From: Bacteroidales bacterium
Lineage (GTDB): Bacteria; Bacteroidota; Bacteroidia; Bacteroidales; Muribaculaceae
Direction: 5' to 3'
Length of the DNA: 64,000 nucleotides
Assembly: GCA_022009815.1 (NCBI GenBank)
Contig: CP091725.1
Location: 2,604,001-2,668,000, forward strand
Shown: positions 1 to 10,355 of the stretch, piece by piece
Layout: each line of letters starts with the position of its first letter
Position numbering within the stretch: the stretch's first letter is position 1
Notes under the pieces: model-generated
The model's input: only the letters and a program-made list of their open reading frames with translations
Database searches by the model: none
Told to the model about the DNA's origin: nothing
Made by a program: the position numbers and the translations under genes

Positions 1-1184
1 GACATCTTCTGGATTTTCCTCCGCATAGTCGTCTTTCCGCTTATCGTCGATGTCCGCCACAATATGCCGGCGCTCCTCATGCCGGCGCTGCATCTCCCGC
101 GATTTGTTGTAATCACGCTCACCGCCTTTCATATCGCCCATCATGCGCTTGCATTCGCCCCTTGCAAATACAGCGCCGACAGATACGGATACTTTCCTAT
201 CACCTTATCATAGTCAGCGATGGCTTTTCTATATTGGCGCAGCTGCTGATAAAGCACCGCCCTGTTGTAGACCGCCTTGTCATTGTCGGGTTCCATACTG
301 ATAACGGCCGTGAAATCCTCTATAGCCTTATTCACATCTTGCACCTCCATCCTCAGAAGACCTCGGTTGAACCTTGCCGTCACATTTTCAGGATCCAATC
401 CTATCGCATAGTCGAAATCAGCCATCGCCCCGAAATAATCCTCCAAATTATATTTAAGATACGCCCTGTTTATAAACAACCCCGCCTCCTTCGGCGAAAG
501 TTTGACCGCCGCATCCAAATCTTTCACCGCAGCTTCGCAATCCTTACTTTTCCCATAATGTATATCCGCCCTCATAAGGTATGCTCCAATCGTGTTGGCA
601 TTCAGCTCCAAACATTTGTCAAGGTCTGGCAGTGCCGCCAACGAATCTTTTTCGGCCAGGCACAACTGCGCACGCCCGAGATAGCCTTTGTCGTATTTCG
701 GAAACTTCTGCAACAACTCATCATATGCCGCATGCGAGTCGCCAAACTCCCCGGCGTTCTGCAACGCTATTGCCTTATTAAGCATAAACACCTTATTCTC
801 AGGTAAGAACTCCAACCCTTTATCATAATCCTTCACCGCATCGAGATATTTTCCCGTCTGCAACCTCGACAAAGCCCTGACCTCATAGGCGTCCACAACA
901 AACGGATTGCGGTCGATAGCCATCGTGCAATCCGCCTCCGCACCACTATAGTCTTCAAGATAGAATTTGGCAAGTCCTCTAAAAAAATACGGATCGGCAA
1001 GATAAGGTTTAACCTTTATCACTTGGTTGAAGTATTGTATTGAAAGAAGATAGTCCTCAAAATAAAGCGCATTTCTACCAATTGTCAGCAACCGCTCCGT
1101 GTTCAATTGGCAAACGCCAGTCAAAGAAGTCACCGACAATATTAAAATCAATAAAAAACTTCGTATATACCTATAATTGTTCAT
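1..1184 (-). CDS. Secreted tetratricopeptide-repeat protein (3' end outside window, frameshifted)
   Basis: A run of about eight TPR units (recurring A-x-x-D-x-x-x-A-I patterns) follows an N-terminal signal peptide, MNNYRYIRSFLLILILSV. I start it at the ATG at 1184; a longer in-frame start at 1292 would put about 36 unconserved residues ahead of the signal and would cross both divergent promoters. The frame closes at 141 after YLQGANASA. One frame over, reading continues as ARGECKRMMGDMKGGERDYN to the edge of the window, and this is how such TPR proteins normally end. One base missing from the A run near 166-169 rejoins the two. It probably acts as a periplasmic or surface scaffold; no partner is visible. 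It is divergent from ndh. Confidence 0.85.
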
Positions 1185-1204
1185 AATAATATCCAGATTG
1201 ACTG

Positions 1205-1212
1205 CAAATGTA
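1205..1212 (-). promoter_or_regulatory. Bacteroidota -7 promoter element for the TPR gene
   Basis: TACATTTG on the minus strand fits TAnnTTTG and lies 20 bases upstream of the ATG at 1184. Confidence 0.6.
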
Positions 1213-1235
1213 ATCCAAAATCGCCAATAAATGCG

Positions 1236-1243
1236 TATCTTTG
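1236..1243 (+). promoter_or_regulatory. Bacteroidota -7 promoter element for ndh
   Basis: TATCTTTG followed by C fits TAnnTTTG, 64 bases before the ndh start. It is back to back with the TPR-gene promoter. Confidence 0.6.
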
Positions 1244-1307
1244 CAAGAGAAGATAGCAGGCTGTTTGTGTTTTTTATTATTTCATTCGACAATTTATAGA
1301 CCCTTAT

Positions 1308-2579
1308 ATGGAGAAACTACAACACATTGTGATAATCGGAGGCGGTTTTGCCGGACTCAATTTGGCAAAGGAACTTGACAAGAATAAATTCAGAGTCACC
1401 ATTTTGGACAAAAACAATTTTCATAGTTTTCCACCGCTTTTCTATCAAATAGCATCTTCCGGACTTGAGCCGAGCAGCATATCCTTCCCGTTCCGTCGGG
1501 AAATGAGACGTCTCAAAAATACCAATTACCACTTCGGCGAGGTTTTGGAAATCGACAGCAAGAACTCAACCGTCCGCACGCAATTTGAGACAATCAAATA
1601 TGACCAATTGGTAATCGCTTCCGGAACGACCAACAACTTCTTCAACCAGCCGGAACTGAAGGAAAAAGTGCACACACTCAAATCCACCGCTGAGGCTATA
1701 CGCCTGCGCAACGAAATTCTCGACCGACTTGAACGCGCTTGCATCACCACCGACCGCGAACGCAGACGCCAACTGTTAAGTTTTGTCGTTGTGGGCGGCG
1801 GACCTTCTGGCGTTGAGGTTGCCGGCGCGCTCGGCGAGATGAAACGATATATCCTAAACAAAGAGTATCCCGAAATCGACATTGACGATGTCAGAGTGAT
1901 TCTGATTGAGGGCACTGATCGCTTTCTCCGCACAATGAGCGAAAGAGCGTCACACGACGCAAAAGTCTACTTGGGGCATCTCATGATTGAGACCAGGCTA
2001 AACTGTATGATGAAGTCGTATGAAAACAATGTACTTCACCTGTCGACCGGCGAGGAAATCTATTGCGAGACGCTGATTTGGACAGCAGGTATCACAGGCA
2101 ATAGAATTAATGGCATCAGCGATGATTCAATCACCCGCGGAAACCGCTACATTGTTGGCTCAAACTGCAAAATAAAGGGATACGACAACATCTATGCCCT
2201 TGGCGACATCGCCTATCTGGAAGACGAGTCGCATCCCAACGGATACCCGCAAGTGGCACAGGTTGCAATACAGCAAGCAAAACATCTTGCCAAGCGGCTC
2301 AACACCGGAGCCGACACGGCGTTTAAATATGTCGACAAAGGCTCTATGGCTACAATTGGACGAAATCGCGCAGTGTGCGATTTGAAGTTTGCATATCTCT
2401 ACGGACGTCCTGCATGGGCGACATGGATGTTCATTCATCTCATATCGATACTCGGCATGAGAAACAAGGTCAACGTATTGATAAATTGGGTTTGGGCATA
2501 TTTGTTCTACACCACATCATTGCGTTTGCTTATACGCCCTGTTAAATATCCCATCAGAAAACATTGGATTGATGAATAA
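1308..2579 (+). CDS. ndh: Type II NADH:quinone oxidoreductase (NAD(P)/FAD-dependent)
   Basis: Single-subunit, non-proton-pumping NADH dehydrogenase passing electrons from NADH to the quinone pool at the inner face of the cytoplasmic membrane. The FAD Rossmann motif IIGGGFAGLNLAKEL is near residues 9-23, the NAD motif VVVGGGPSGVEVAGALGEM near 160-178, and YALGDIAYLED (FAD-binding) near 295. The C-terminal stretch after residue 360 is hydrophobic and amphipathic, as in membrane-anchored NDH-2. At 423 residues the length is normal. The start is an ATG with no clear ribosome-binding site. The next gene begins within or just after the stop, so the two may be cotranscribed. Confidence 0.92.
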   Translation: MEKLQHIVIIGGGFAGLNLAKELDKNKFRVTILDKNNFHSFPPLFYQIASSGLEPSSISFPFRREMRRLKNTNYHFGEVLEIDSKNSTVRTQFETIKYDQLVIASGTTNNFFNQPELKEKVHTLKSTAEAIRLRNEILDRLERACITTDRERRRQLLSFVVVGGGPSGVEVAGALGEMKRYILNKEYPEIDIDDVRVILIEGTDRFLRTMSERASHDAKVYLGHLMIETRLNCMMKSYENNVLHLSTGEEIYCETLIWTAGITGNRINGISDDSITRGNRYIVGSNCKIKGYDNIYALGDIAYLEDESHPNGYPQVAQVAIQQAKHLAKRLNTGADTAFKYVDKGSMATIGRNRAVCDLKFAYLYGRPAWATWMFIHLISILGMRNKVNVLINWVWAYLFYTTSLRLLIRPVKYPIRKHWIDE

Positions 2580-2583
2580 ATTT

Positions 2584-3431
2584 ATGAATATCAAATACAG
2601 CTTATCCGCCATCCTCCTTTCCTCATCTATGCTTTTTGGGGCGGAGGCATTCTGCGAGACTCCAGAATCCGGAGTCAGACAATCCAATAGGGTTGCCTAC
2701 AGCACATCTGCCAACACTCAAGTTTCCGGCAGCCGCATCTATGGCGAATGGATAATTCTCTCCGCCAACGGAAGAGATATGAATATGCGCGACTCCGCGC
2801 CTTACATTGACATAAACGCCTCCGACGGCAGAATCTATGGTGATGTGGGAGGAAATGTTGTCAATGCGTGCTTCGAGATTCCTGAGAGAGGCCACATCTC
2901 GGTGTCCGAGATAGAAATGACTCATCTACCAAGTGCATATATCCGCGAAGAGGACGATATAAAAACCGGATTGGGCGATGCCTGCTCATACACTATAACT
3001 AAAAAGAAGAACGACATTTATTATCTCGACCTTCTCGACAAGCGCGGAAATATTGTTGTCCATGCCAAACGCCACAATGCTGACGTCATGACAGGAATGT
3101 GGAGAATAGACAAAATCAACGGCAATGAAATCGAAGACAGCGACCTTGAAATTGTTGTCGATGTTCCAGAATTGAAGATTCATGGCAAAACCGGTTGCAA
3201 CATTTTCAACGGCGACATCGGATTGGACCGCAACAAAGACTGGTTCATACAGTTCCAAAACATCATTGTCTCCAGAATGAAGTGTGAAGACAGCAAGATG
3301 GCTGTTGAACGCGACTTTATGGTTGCATTGGAAGAGACGGAAATCATAAAGCGTGAAAACGGAGGGAAGACAATATGTCTCCTTGACAGAAACAAAAAGA
3401 GGTTTTACTCCTCAAACGCATTCAACAATAA
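2584..3431 (+). CDS. META/HslJ-like domain secreted protein (3' frameshift)
   Basis: A signal peptide (SLSAILLSSSMLFGAEAF) is followed by two related halves. Each carries the META-domain pattern: GEWIILSANG near residue 55, then GMWRIDKINGNEI near residue 175 with GKTGCNIFNGDI and MKCEDSKMAVERDFM. In known family members META domains are small periplasmic beta-rich folds, sometimes stress-linked. I choose ATG 2584; an ATG at 2572 overlaps the end of ndh. The read frame runs on into uvrB. Adding one A to the run at 3394-3398 gives EVLLLKRIQQ then a stop at 3431, ten bases before uvrB, which is the natural end. Confidence 0.75.
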
Positions 3432-3440
3432 AACGCAACA

Positions 3441-5492
3441 ATGGACTTCAAAATTGAATCTGCATACAAACCGACAGGCGACCAGCCGCAGGCCATTGAG
3501 GAATTGTGCGACGGGCTTAAGAACGGAGCCGACTACCAAACCCTTCTGGGCGTCACTGGTTCCGGCAAGACCTTCACGATGGCAAACGTAATCGAACGAG
3601 TCAATCGTCCGACTTTGATTTTGTCGCACAACAAAACGCTTGCCGCCCAGTTGTATGCTGAATTCAAATCGTTTTTCCCAAAAAACGCTGTCCATTATTT
3701 CGTTTCCTACTACGACTACTACCAACCCGAGGCATACATTCCATCGTCCGACAAATATATCGAGAAGGACTTGATGATAAACGACGAGATAGACCGTTTG
3801 CGTCTTGCCGCAACGACAGCTCTATTGTCGGGCAGACGCGATGTGGTTATCGTTTCATCCGTGTCGTGTTTGTACGGCATTGGCAATCCGGAGGACTTCG
3901 ACAAGAACGTAGTAGAAATAAAAGTGGGACAAAAAATAGCCCGCAACGTCTTTCTACGCAACCTTGTCGACTCACTCTACTCCCGGACAGAGATGGAGCT
4001 GGGTCGCGGGCAGTTTCGTGTTAAAGGAGACACTGTCGACCTGTATCTGGCATATGAGGAAATCATAATACGCATCATCTTCTGGGGCGATGAAATCGAA
4101 TCCATATCATCGCTCAATCCTGAAACGATGGAAACGGAACTACAGCTTGAAGGATATAAGATTTTCCCGGCAAACATCTTTGTTTCCACAAAAGAACGCA
4201 CAGCATCAGCCATACACCAAATCGAGTTGGATTTGGGTAAACAAGTCGACATGTTCCGCAACGAAGGCCGTGAGGTCGAGGCCAAACGGCTTTACGAACG
4301 TGTAACCTACGATTTGGAGATGATGCGGGAAGTGGGCTATTGCTCCGGCATAGAAAACTATTCCAGATATTTCGACGGGCGTCTGCCAGGCGTGCGTCCA
4401 TTCTGCCTGCTTGACTATTTTCCAAAAGATTTCTTGACAATAATCGACGAAAGCCACGTCACGATTCCACAGATTCGCGCCATGTACGGAGGCGACATTT
4501 CAAGAAAGATGAACCTTGTCGAATACGGCTTCAGACTGCCTGCGGCAATCGACAACCGTCCGCTGAAATTCGAGGAATTCGAGGAAGCCACGCATCAGAC
4601 TATATATGTCAGCGCCACTCCGGCAGAATATGAATTGAACAAATCTGAGGGCGTGATTGTAGAACAATTAATCCGCCCGACCGGATTGCTCGACCCAAAA
4701 ATTCTTGTCCGTCCGTCAAAGGGTCAGATTGACGACCTTCTCGAGGAGATTCATCTGCGCATTGAGCGCAATGAGCGCGTGCTGGTGACAACTTTGACAA
4801 AACGCATGGCGGAAGAGCTGTCCAGCTACCTCACCAAACTCGACATCAACTGCGCATATATCCATTCAGACGTTGACACTATGGACCGCATTCAGATTCT
4901 CGACAATTTGCGAGCTGGAGAAATTGATGTGCTCATAGGCGTAAACCTGCTCCGTGAGGGACTGGACCTTCCGGAAGTGTCGCTGGTTGCAATAATCGAC
5001 GCCGACAAAGAAGGCTTCCTTCGCTCACACCGTTCGCTGACACAGACCGTAGGACGCGCCGCACGAAACCTTAACGGCACTGTTATAATGTATGCCGACA
5101 AAATTACAGAATCCATGCAGCAGACAATCGACGAGACGGAACGCCGCAGGGCAATACAGCTTCAATACAACGAAGAGCATGGAATCACCCCTCAGGCAAT
5201 TGTCAAAGAGCGCATCCGCGTTGTCGGAGTCGACAAGAAGGAGGAGTCGGAAAACAAGCAAAAGAAGTCTACTTCTAAAAAGGCGACATCAAGCATTTAC
5301 GACATTGACTCCTTACATCATATCGCCGCCGATCCGGTCGTTGCATACATGTCGAAAGACAATCTCGAAAAAGCAATTGAGAAAACGAAAGCCGATATGG
5401 TTGCCGCCGCAAAGAATATGGACTTCATCACCGCCGCTCAATTACGGGATGAGATGATTCGACTGGAGGACAGACTAAACGAAATGAAATGA
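3441..5492 (+). CDS. uvrB: Excinuclease ABC subunit B
   Basis: DNA-damage recognition helicase of nucleotide excision repair; it is loaded by UvrA and recruits UvrC. Visible features are Walker A GVTGSGKT near residue 38, the beta-hairpin signature YYDYYQPEAYIP near 95, the DESHV box near 337, helicase motifs VSATPAEYE and QTVGRAARN, and a C-terminal UVR (UvrC-binding) segment over roughly residues 640-680. At 683 residues it is full length. The stop overlaps the start of the YgiQ gene by four bases, so translation is probably coupled. Confidence 0.97.
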   Translation: MDFKIESAYKPTGDQPQAIEELCDGLKNGADYQTLLGVTGSGKTFTMANVIERVNRPTLILSHNKTLAAQLYAEFKSFFPKNAVHYFVSYYDYYQPEAYIPSSDKYIEKDLMINDEIDRLRLAATTALLSGRRDVVIVSSVSCLYGIGNPEDFDKNVVEIKVGQKIARNVFLRNLVDSLYSRTEMELGRGQFRVKGDTVDLYLAYEEIIIRIIFWGDEIESISSLNPETMETELQLEGYKIFPANIFVSTKERTASAIHQIELDLGKQVDMFRNEGREVEAKRLYERVTYDLEMMREVGYCSGIENYSRYFDGRLPGVRPFCLLDYFPKDFLTIIDESHVTIPQIRAMYGGDISRKMNLVEYGFRLPAAIDNRPLKFEEFEEATHQTIYVSATPAEYELNKSEGVIVEQLIRPTGLLDPKILVRPSKGQIDDLLEEIHLRIERNERVLVTTLTKRMAEELSSYLTKLDINCAYIHSDVDTMDRIQILDNLRAGEIDVLIGVNLLREGLDLPEVSLVAIIDADKEGFLRSHRSLTQTVGRAARNLNGTVIMYADKITESMQQTIDETERRRAIQLQYNEEHGITPQAIVKERIRVVGVDKKEESENKQKKSTSKKATSSIYDIDSLHHIAADPVVAYMSKDNLEKAIEKTKADMVAAAKNMDFITAAQLRDEMIRLEDRLNEMK

Positions 5493-7376
5493 CAGAACAA
5501 TCACCACATAAACAAAACAAACCCCTTTGGCTGCCTACAACCAAAAAGGAAATTGAACGGCTGGGATGGGACCACATCGACGTGATTCTATTCTCCGGCG
5601 ACGCATATATCGACCATCCGTCAATGGGCTGCGCTGTCTTGGGACGCATCCTCGAGCACGAAGGCTACAATGTGGCAATCGTGCCTCAACCGAACTGGCA
5701 AGACGACCTGCGCGACTTTAAAAAGCTTGGAGCCCCGCGACTGTTTTTCGGTGTTTCCGCCGGCGCAATGGACTCCATGGTGAACCATTATACCGCTGCG
5801 CGCAGACGACGCAGCGACGACGCCTATACCCCCAACGGACGCCATGGCGCACGCCCCGACTATCCGACAATCGTCTACACTCAGATTCTGAAGCGTCTGT
5901 TTCCCGACACACCTGTTGTTGTAGGAGGCATTGAGGCTTCGCTACGCCGCGTGTCGCACTACGATTATTGGGCAGACCGGCTGCGTCCTTCAATTCTTAC
6001 GGAATGCGGAGCCGACATGCTCATATACGGCATGGGCGAACGTCCCATTGTCGAACTGTGCAAACGATTGGAGAGCGGAAGCGACATCCACGACATTGAC
6101 AACATTCGCCAAACTGTCGTTTTGAAGAAACAGCGACATTCCGAAACAATCCGAGACAGACGTTGTGCTGCATTCTTTCGAGCAATGTCTGAAGAGCAAA
6201 AAACATCAGGCCGAAAACTTCAAGCATATCGAAATCGAGTCCAACCGTTGGAACGGCAACACCATTTGGCAAGTCACAGGCAATGTGGCGGTAAAGGTCA
6301 ACCCCATGTATCCGCCAATGACACAAGCGGAAATGGACAAGTCGTTCGACCTGCCCTACACCAGAATGCCACATCCCCGCTACAACGGGAAAAGGATTCC
6401 CGCCTATGAGATGATCCGGCATTCCATCAACATGCACCGCGGATGCTTCGGTGGTTGTGCATTCTGCACCATTTCTGCACATCAAGGCAAATTCATCTCG
6501 TCCCGAAGTCAGAAATCAATTGTCGACGAGGCTAAAGTGGTTGCACAGATGTCGGACTTCAAAGGTTACATCTCCGACCTTGGCGGGCCATCGGCAAACA
6601 TGTACGACATGCACGGCCACGACCTTGACATTTGCAAGAAATGCCAACGCCCGTCGTGCCTGCACCCTGCCCCTTGCAAAAATCTCAACAACGACCACCA
6701 ACGTCTGCTTGATGTATACCATGCCGTCGACAGTCTGCCAGGAATCAAGAAATCGTTCATCGGCAGCGGTGTGCGCTACGACCTTGCATTTGCAGAAAAC
6801 CGCAATGCCAAAGTAAACCAATCGAACCGAAGATATCTGGAGGAACTGATTGTAAAGCACGTTTCCGGACGGCTGAAAGTAGCGCCCGAACACACATCCG
6901 ACACCGTGCTGAACTGCATGCGTAAACCGTCATTCAATTTGTTCCAGAAGTTCAACAAACTTTTTGATGAGCTCAATGCAAAATACGGACTACGGCAGCA
7001 ACTGATTCCCTACTTCATTTCCTCGCATCCGGCATGCAGGGAGACAGACATGGCTGAGCTTGCCGCCATCACCAAGAAACTGAACTTTCACCTGGAACAG
7101 GTGCAGGACTTCACTCCAACACCTATGACTTTGGCGTCTGAAATCTACTACACGGGCTACCACCCATACACGCTGCAGCCCGTGTTTACAGCCAAAACGC
7201 CAAAAGAAAAAGAAGCACAGCGTCAATACTTCTTCTGGTATAAAAAAGAGTTTGCCGCCGACATCCGCCGGTCGCTGATTCGCCTGGGAAGAAAAGATCT
7301 CATCGCCGAGCTTTTCGGTTCACAACGTCAATACGAAAGCAAATTTCAGAACAACAAACATAAAAAGAATTTTTAA
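5489..7376 (+). CDS. YgiQ family radical SAM protein (frameshifted)
   Basis: Family of UPF0313 radical SAM enzymes with unknown substrate. The N-terminal part (FSGDAYIDHPSMG, VGGIEASLRRVSHYDYWADR) matches the family. The Fe-S triad is HRGCFGGCAFCTI, and a second cysteine set, CKKCQRPSCLHPAPC, follows. The C-terminal DUF3362-like part includes VAPEHTSD and VQDFTPTPMT. Frame one runs out after TVVLKK near 6130 and the correct frame resumes as VVLHSFEQCLKSKKHQAENF. One extra base or two missing bases near 6128-6132 would repair it. The ATGA overlap with uvrB and abutment with the next ATG suggest one operon. Confidence 0.88.
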
Positions 7377-9461
7377 ATGGACTTTAACAAGACAATCATG
7401 GCAGCTTCCATCTTAGCCGTCGCATCGACGGTTGCAAACGAAGCGACAGGCGCGGAAATAATCTCGCGTCCGGATTTCAAAGTTGTCGACGGAAAGATGA
7501 CTCCAGAGCTCATGGAGGCATTCGGCCGCGTAACCGACCCACAAGTTTCCCCCGACAAGAAAAAGATTCTCTACAACGTCGAGTTCATCAGCCTTAAGGC
7601 CGACAAGGGCAACAAGGAATTGTGGACAATGAACATTGACGGAAGCAATCCTCAAAAAATCACCAACACCGCAGAAAGCGAGGTTGGCGCTGTTTGGATC
7701 AAAAACGGCACAAAGATTGCGTTTCTCTCATCCACCGACGACGGAATGCAGCTTTTCACTATGGATCCAAACGGAGAAAACCGCAAACAAATTTCCAATG
7801 TTGAAAAAGGCATCGACGGTTTTTTGTTCTCCCCCGACGAGACAAAGATTCTGCTCATCCGCAACATCAAATATGGCAAAGCGTCGACCGACGTGTATCC
7901 TGACCTTGACAAAGCCGATGTGAAAATTGTCGACGACCTGATGTATAAACACTGGGACCACTGGGTTACCGAAATTCCGCACCCATTTATTGGCAACGTG
8001 TCGGAAAACGGAATCTCCGACATTGTAGACATCATGGAGGGCGAGCCTTATGAATGCCCGATGCTTCCGTTCGGTGGCACGGAATCATTCTCCTGGTCTC
8101 CTGATTCAAAAACAATCGCCTACTCTTCTCGCAAGAAGACTGGCATGGAATACAGTCTCTCCACAAATTCCGACATTTATCTGTACAATCTCGAGACTAA
8201 AGAGACCAAGAACCTCACCGAGGGAATGATGGGCTACGACACAAACCCTACATTCTCTCCCAAAGGCGACAAACTCGCATGGTTGTCAATGGAACACGAC
8301 GGATATGAGTCAGACAAGAACCGCATATTCGTCCTCGACATCAAGACGGGCGTAAACCGACCTCACAGAAAACTGGGACTACACAGCCCTTTCGATAGCG
8401 TGGAATCCAAACGGCAAGGCAATCTATTTCATCGCCCCATACCACGGACCGTCACCGATTTTCTCAATCGACGTCAAGACCAAGAAGGTTGAAACAATCG
8501 CCGACCAGATGTGCGACTATGCAACTCTTGCTCCTGTAGATGAGAAAAGAGTGGTTGCCCTGCGCCACTCATTGGAGTATCCTAACGAAATCTTCATTGT
8601 CGACAAGAAAAGCGACAAGCAATTGACAAACGTCAACACCGACCTCCTCAACCAACTCTCTCCTGTAACAGTGGAGAAAGTGATGGTGCCTACAACCGAC
8701 GGCAAAGAGATGCTTACATGGGTAGTGCTCCCTCCGAACTTTGACCCCAACAAGAAATACCCAGCCCTTCTTTACTGTCAAGGTGGTCCGCAACAGGCAG
8801 TGAGCCAATTCTGGAGCTACCGTTGGAACTTCCGTCTGATGGCATCGCAAGGCTATATCGTCATTGCGCCAAACCGTCGTGGTCTTCCAGGATTCGGCAC
8901 AGAATGGAACGCACAGATTTCAGGTGACTATGGTGGTCAGAACATGAAGGACTACCTTTCGGCTGTCGACTATGTAAAACAACGTCCATATGTTGACGCC
9001 GACCATATCGGTGCCACAGGCGCAAGTTATGGCGGATTCTCCGTTTATTGGCTTGCCGGACATCACGACAACCGTTTCGCCGCGCTCTTTGCCCATGCCG
9101 GTATTTCAACGCTGAGTCACAATATCTTGAAACTGAAGAGATGTGGTTTGCAAATTGGGATCTTGGAGGAGCATTTTGGGACAAAAACAACGCCGTCGCA
9201 CAGCGCACGTATGCCAACTCACCGCACAAGGCCGTTGACAAATGGACCGCTCCAATCATGATTTCTGTGGGAGAAAAGGACTATCGCATTCTTGCCTCGC
9301 AAGGAATGATGGCATTCAACGCTGCTAAACTTCGAGGCATTCCTACGCGCATGCTTGTCTATCCAAACGAGAACCACTGGATTCTCAAGCCTCAGAACGC
9401 TCTTTTGTGGCAACGCGAATTCTTCGGCTGGTTTGACAAATGGCTTAAAACTGACAAATAG
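7377..9461 (+). CDS. S9 family prolyl oligopeptidase-type peptidase (two frameshifts)
   Basis: Periplasmic serine peptidase of the DPP IV/acylaminoacyl-peptidase group: a beta-propeller N-terminal half (repeated PD40-like units such as DPQVSPDKKKILYNV and SWSPDSKTIAYSS) followed by an alpha/beta hydrolase. The nucleophile elbow is GASYGGFS and the terminal catalytic His lies in NENHWILK. A weak signal peptide starts at ATG 7377, immediately after the YgiQ stop. The frame breaks at the A run 8354-8356 (should read GVKTDLTENWDY) and at the T run 9104-9106 (HAGIFNAESQYL). Each is repaired by one base. About 694 residues when restored, normal for the family. Confidence 0.88.
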
Positions 9462-9482
9462 TCAACACACAGCATTGCATTT

Positions 9483-9514
9483 AACGGCGAAGGTGTCAAT
9501 CCACCTCCGCCGTT
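9483..9514 (+). terminator. Rho-independent terminator after the S9 peptidase gene
   Basis: Stem of 13 base pairs with one mismatch (AACGGCGAAGGTG against CACCTCCGCCGTT), six-base loop, then a T run. Confidence 0.8.
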
Positions 9515-9576
9515 TTTCTTTTGGCACAAATTTTGCCAAATCGTTTATATATACTTACCAATAAACTTAAACGATT

Positions 9577-10251
9577 ATGTATTTTATACTATTCATCGCA
9601 ATCGCAGTGGCAAGTTATGCCGTGCAGGCTTCTCTTAAAAGCAAATTCAGCACCTATTCGAAAACGCCTTTAAGCAACGGAATGACGGGCGCTCAAGTAG
9701 CGGAAAAAATGCTGCGCGACAATGGCATCAACAACGTGAAAGTAACACAGATAGAGGGACAACTGACCGATCATTACAACCCAGCCACATTGACCGTCAA
9801 TCTTAGCCGCAACGTGTACTACGGCAGCAGCGTGGCAGCGGCGGCCGTTGCCGCCCACGAATGCGGCCACGCCGTGCAGCACGCCACGAAATATTCTTTT
9901 CTTCAACTGCGGTCCAACCTCGTGCCTGCGGTTAGTTTTGCATCAAACGTAATGCCGTGGATACTGCTTGCAGGAATTGTGCTTCTCAACATCTTCCCCG
10001 GGCTTCTGTTGTTCGGCATCGGCTTGTATGCACTCACCACACTGTTCTCTTTTGTCACACTCCCTGTTGAAATCAATGCCAGCCAGCGGGCTATGGCATG
10101 GTTAAGCAACGCGGGTATCACATACGGGCAAACCACAGCGCAGGCAAAAGACGCGCTGAAATCAGCCGCCTACACCTATGTTGTCGCAGCTCTCGCAAGT
10201 CTTGCCACGCTTATCTACTACATTTTCATTTTTCTTGGGCGTCGCGACTAA
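9577..10251 (+). CDS. YugP-type membrane zinc metallopeptidase
   Basis: Family PF04298 (neutral zinc metallopeptidase, YugP). The zinc-binding motif HECGHAVQ lies near residue 91, preceded by the family pattern YNPATLTVNLS. There is an N-terminal membrane segment, two adjacent hydrophobic segments near 125-165 and a C-terminal one, so the active site sits close to the membrane. At 224 residues it is full length. It stands alone between a terminator and hisS. The physiological substrate is unknown. Confidence 0.88.
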   Translation: MYFILFIAIAVASYAVQASLKSKFSTYSKTPLSNGMTGAQVAEKMLRDNGINNVKVTQIEGQLTDHYNPATLTVNLSRNVYYGSSVAAAAVAAHECGHAVQHATKYSFLQLRSNLVPAVSFASNVMPWILLAGIVLLNIFPGLLLFGIGLYALTTLFSFVTLPVEINASQRAMAWLSNAGITYGQTTAQAKDALKSAAYTYVVAALASLATLIYYIFIFLGRRD

Positions 10252-10321
10252 TATGCGACTACAACATAGCTGGCAAGCGACAAATTAGTCCAAATTGATA
10301 TGAAAAACAAATTATTTGCAC

Positions 10322-10329
10322 TACTTTTG
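10322..10329 (+). promoter_or_regulatory. Bacteroidota -7 promoter element for hisS
   Basis: TACTTTTG matches TAnnTTTG, 27 bases before the hisS ATG at 10356. Confidence 0.6.
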
Positions 10330-10355
10330 TGCAACGTTTTAAAGATTATATAAAA